The notes under the pieces: model-generated | Seen by the model: only the letters and a program-made list of their open reading frames with translations | The model's database searches: none | Told to the model about the DNA's origin: nothing | Translations under genes and position numbers: made by a program | In this document: positions 5,829 to 7,560 of the stretch, piece by piece | Layout of the letters: each line of letters begins with the position of its first letter | Position numbering within the stretch: position 1 is the stretch's first letter | Source of the DNA: Planctomycetaceae bacterium | Lineage (GTDB): Bacteria > Planctomycetota > Planctomycetia > Pirellulales > Thermoguttaceae | Direction of reading: 5' to 3' | DNA: 7,560 nt | Assembly (NCBI GenBank): GCA_031259095.1 | Contig: JAIRLW010000058.1 | Span: forward strand, 1 to 7,560

Positions 5829-6093
5829 TCTGCAGACTTCGCGCTCGGAGTAAAAAATACGTCAGTAACAACAATTTTTGATATTTTGTCGCCGCACGAA
5901 CAACGTCTTCTGAATAAAACAACAGAGTACAGAAGATCGTTTTCACGAAAAACACCAACGTGTGTTCGATATTTTGAAAAGTTTCGACGGTTTACGTCCA
6001 AAAATTGACGTTGAACGAGCGAAATATTTTACGCTTTCGATGAAGGAACGCGAAAGGTTGCCCACTTTACTTGGCTTCACCGTTTCACTTTGA
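5829..6093 (+). pseudogene. Decayed N-terminal fragment of a glycyl-radical (PFL-like) enzyme
   Basis: Two overlapping frames together read like the start of a pyruvate formate-lyase-family glycyl-radical enzyme. Frame 3 from 5829, just after an in-frame TAA, gives TTIFDILSPHEQRLLNKTTE (about 5868-5927). Frame 1 from 5914 continues with TEDRFHEKHQRVFDILKSFDG, then LRPKIDVERAKYFTLSMKE, and ends LPTLLGFTVSL at TGA 6091-6093. The segment RPKIDVERAKYFT matches the N-terminal (K/S)IxxERAxxxT signature of these enzymes. The normal continuation into the rest of an enzyme of about 800 residues is absent, with no radical-site RVxGY motif and no catalytic cysteine region. The fragment therefore has a stop, a frameshift and a 3' truncation, and cannot be functional. 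The 178-bp repeat element abuts its left side. The exact subfamily cannot be told. A chance resemblance is possible but unlikely given continuity across the frameshift. Confidence 0.6.
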
Positions 6094-6419
6094 CTGTTTT
6101 AAGCAATTTGAGCAAGAATCGTCTTTAATCATGCCCAATTGATAAAATAGTTAAAATCTAATTTGTCCTATTTTTACAACCACAAGTCCAAATATAATCA
6201 AAAAAATTTTTACATTTTTGACAGGATATTCTGGCAATTTAAATTTGTATGGACTATAATGTGAAAATTCAAATTAGAAAAAGAGATGGTTTGACATGCC
6301 AAAATGAGAATGTTGCTTAGTTCATTTTGTTGAACTTTTTAATTATTGTCGGAGTTTGTCGTCACACCACACCTTTTTGAAAACCTTAAAAAACTCTTAC
6401 AAAATAAAGGATTTAAACC
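6094..6419. other. Non-coding region upstream of the membrane sensor gene
   Basis: No ORF is supported. Possible promoter parts are present but poorly matched: TATAAT at 6193-6198 and at 6255-6260, and TTGACA at 6218-6223 and at 6291-6296. No TTGACA is 16-18 nt from a TATAAT. The best guess is TATAAT at 6255, about 160 nt before the sensor start, with a weak -35 (TGGCAA at 6232-6237). The clear signal is the ribosome-binding site AAGGA at 6407-6411, 8 nt before the ATG at 6420. Confidence 0.4.
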
Positions 6420-7560
6420 ATGTTGAACAAATTTAAAATTGGAAAAAAACTGATTGGCGGATTTACGTTTGTTTTGTTTTTGTTGCTCTTTGTTGCGCTT
6501 TGCGGCTATTGGGGATTGCAGCAAAATACCGACGCGACCAACGAAGTCATTAACGTCGTCGGGATCCAAAGCCAAATCGTTGAGATACGAAACGCAATGT
6601 TTCAAGCACAATTGAATGCACTCAACGGCGTTTTAACCCGTAATAAAAAAATCGGCGAAGAACGGAAAAAGATCGATCATCATCTCCGTAAACTCGCTGA
6701 TTCTGTTAAACCATCTCTGATGCCTGAAGATCAGGAAATTCTCCAAAAACTCATTGTCGCCTACAACGAGTTCGCCGCTTTGGACGACCGTTGGTATGCC
6801 GTCGAAGATGAACGGATTAAAGAAGTTACTTTCTTGAAAGAACGAGCCGTCTTCATCACCGACAGTTTAAATTCACTCGCCAACATCGTTGAAAAAACAA
6901 TGAAAACACCGGAAGAAGCTAAAGAAATCGAACATGAATATTATTTTTCCGAAAAACAGTCCGTTCAACTCAAAAAAATCAATCATTCCTCCACCACCTT
7001 TGCAAGACTCCGGCGTTATTTTTATCAGTATCTTTCGGAGTTAGACCCTAAAAATCAAGAAAAAATTGTCGCGGATATCAACAAAGATATTCAGGATTTA
7101 CGCGACGAACTTGACACAATTAAAACAAACTTGACCACTGACGCCGATAAAATATTCCACACACAAATTATCGAAGCTCTCATGGTATGGGAAAATTCAT
7201 TCAAAAAGAGTATCGCCCATCTCGTTAAACAACAGGAATATGACGCTGAACAAGCCCAAAAAATCGCCGCAATGGAAACGTTCAGAGATGAAATAACCAC
7301 TCATCTGTCCAATGAAGTTCAGAGAATTCAGAAAATCTCAAAAGAGACAAGTTGGCTGATGTCCGCAGTTATTCTAACGGCGTCCGTTTTTGCCTTAATT
7401 GTCGGCGTTATCGCCAGTTTCAGTCTGAGCCGGAATATCACTACCGGACTTACAAAAGTAATGATCACACTCAAAAAAGTTATTTTGGAAGGCGATCTCA
7501 GTGCGGAAATTTCAAACGACTTATTAAATCGTCGGGATGAAGTCGGCGAAATGGCGAATG
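6420..7560 (+). CDS. Membrane sensor with HAMP domain, probable methyl-accepting chemotaxis protein (3' partial)
   Basis: The frame from ATG at 6420 is open to the right edge: 380 residues with no stop. An AAAGGA ribosome-binding site at 6406-6411 supports this start. Residues 1-10 are basic (MLNKFKIGKK) and cytoplasmic. TM1 is about 11-33. Residues 34-311 are a mostly helical, charged periplasmic region with no Cys. TM2 is about 312-335 (from WLMSAVILTA). A HAMP domain follows from about 336, with the typical IEGDLS-like and DEVGEMA motifs (ILEGDLS, RRDEVGEMA). The order TM, long helical sensor, TM, HAMP is that of chemoreceptors. The periplasmic size of about 275 residues is closer to a two-bundle (HBM-like) sensor than to the 4HB type of about 160. 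The signalling domain is outside the window, so a HAMP histidine kinase or cyclase is still possible. The ligand is unknown. Confidence 0.85.
   Translation, partial: MLNKFKIGKKLIGGFTFVLFLLLFVALCGYWGLQQNTDATNEVINVVGIQSQIVEIRNAMFQAQLNALNGVLTRNKKIGEERKKIDHHLRKLADSVKPSLMPEDQEILQKLIVAYNEFAALDDRWYAVEDERIKEVTFLKERAVFITDSLNSLANIVEKTMKTPEEAKEIEHEYYFSEKQSVQLKKINHSSTTFARLRRYFYQYLSELDPKNQEKIVADINKDIQDLRDELDTIKTNLTTDADKIFHTQIIEALMVWENSFKKSIAHLVKQQEYDAEQAQKIAAMETFRDEITTHLSNEVQRIQKISKETSWLMSAVILTASVFALIVGVIASFSLSRNITTGLTKVMITLKKVILEGDLSAEISNDLLNRRDEVGEMAN

Noticed and set aside
5795..6001. Minus-strand 68-codon ORF over the glycyl-radical enzyme relic
   Set aside because: The plus strand gives recognisable enzyme sequence here. 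The minus-strand protein has no recognisable pattern or start signal.
6232..6249. Possible sigma-54 promoter (TGGCA-like) upstream of the sensor gene
   Set aside because: The -12 GC element is missing at the required spacing, so the match is only half of the consensus.
6339..7540. ORFs of 60-90 codons overlapping the sensor gene (6339-6611, 7091-7300, 7352-7540)
   Set aside because: They lie in other frames of a continuous 380-codon sensor frame with TM, HAMP and ribosome-binding-site support.

Overview
The window looks like low-GC bacterial chromosome. It most likely comes from a member of the Planctomycetota or a close PVC-group relative. The main pointer is the small histone-like protein: it has a lysine-rich N-terminus and a Pro/Lys-rich arm in place of the standard HU arm, a variant I associate with planctomycetes. 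A fragment of a very large beta-helical surface protein, a MoxR ATPase and AT-rich intergenic DNA are compatible with this. The assignment is an inference from family resemblance, not from a marker gene.

Layout, left to right. Positions 1-2155 (+) are the C-terminal 717 residues of a large repeat-rich extracellular or surface protein. Its frame is open at the left edge, so the gene begins outside the window. A short gap with a plausible sigma-70 promoter leads to an HU-family DNA-binding protein at 2373-2714 (+), followed by a strong 12-bp hairpin. On the minus strand, a stand-alone homocysteine S-methyltransferase-type protein (4012-3137) is followed after 6 nt by an unlisted 49-codon ORF for a one-helix membrane peptide (3130-2981). 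Both run toward an intrinsic terminator at 2946-2903. The divergent gap at 4016-4501 carries a perfect 40-bp palindrome inside a longer inverted repeat, an extended -10 box, and copies of a 20-bp motif. A complete MoxR-family AAA+ ATPase occupies 4502-5539 (+). It has no recognisable partner gene beside it.

The 880-bp stretch at 5540-6419 has no intact gene. It holds a 178-bp element bounded by inverted copies of the same 20-bp motif. Right next to it is a decayed fragment resembling the N-terminus of a glycyl-radical (pyruvate formate-lyase-like) enzyme, broken by a stop and a frameshift. At 6420 a membrane sensor begins (TM1, long helical periplasmic region, TM2, HAMP) and runs off the right edge. 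It is probably a methyl-accepting chemotaxis protein, though the signalling domain is not visible.

The genes do not form one pathway. The unusual material is between genes: dispersed inverted repeats on both sides of moxR, the palindrome in the divergent promoter region, the hidden small membrane-protein ORF, and the gene relic. I see no convincing multi-gene novel system in this window.
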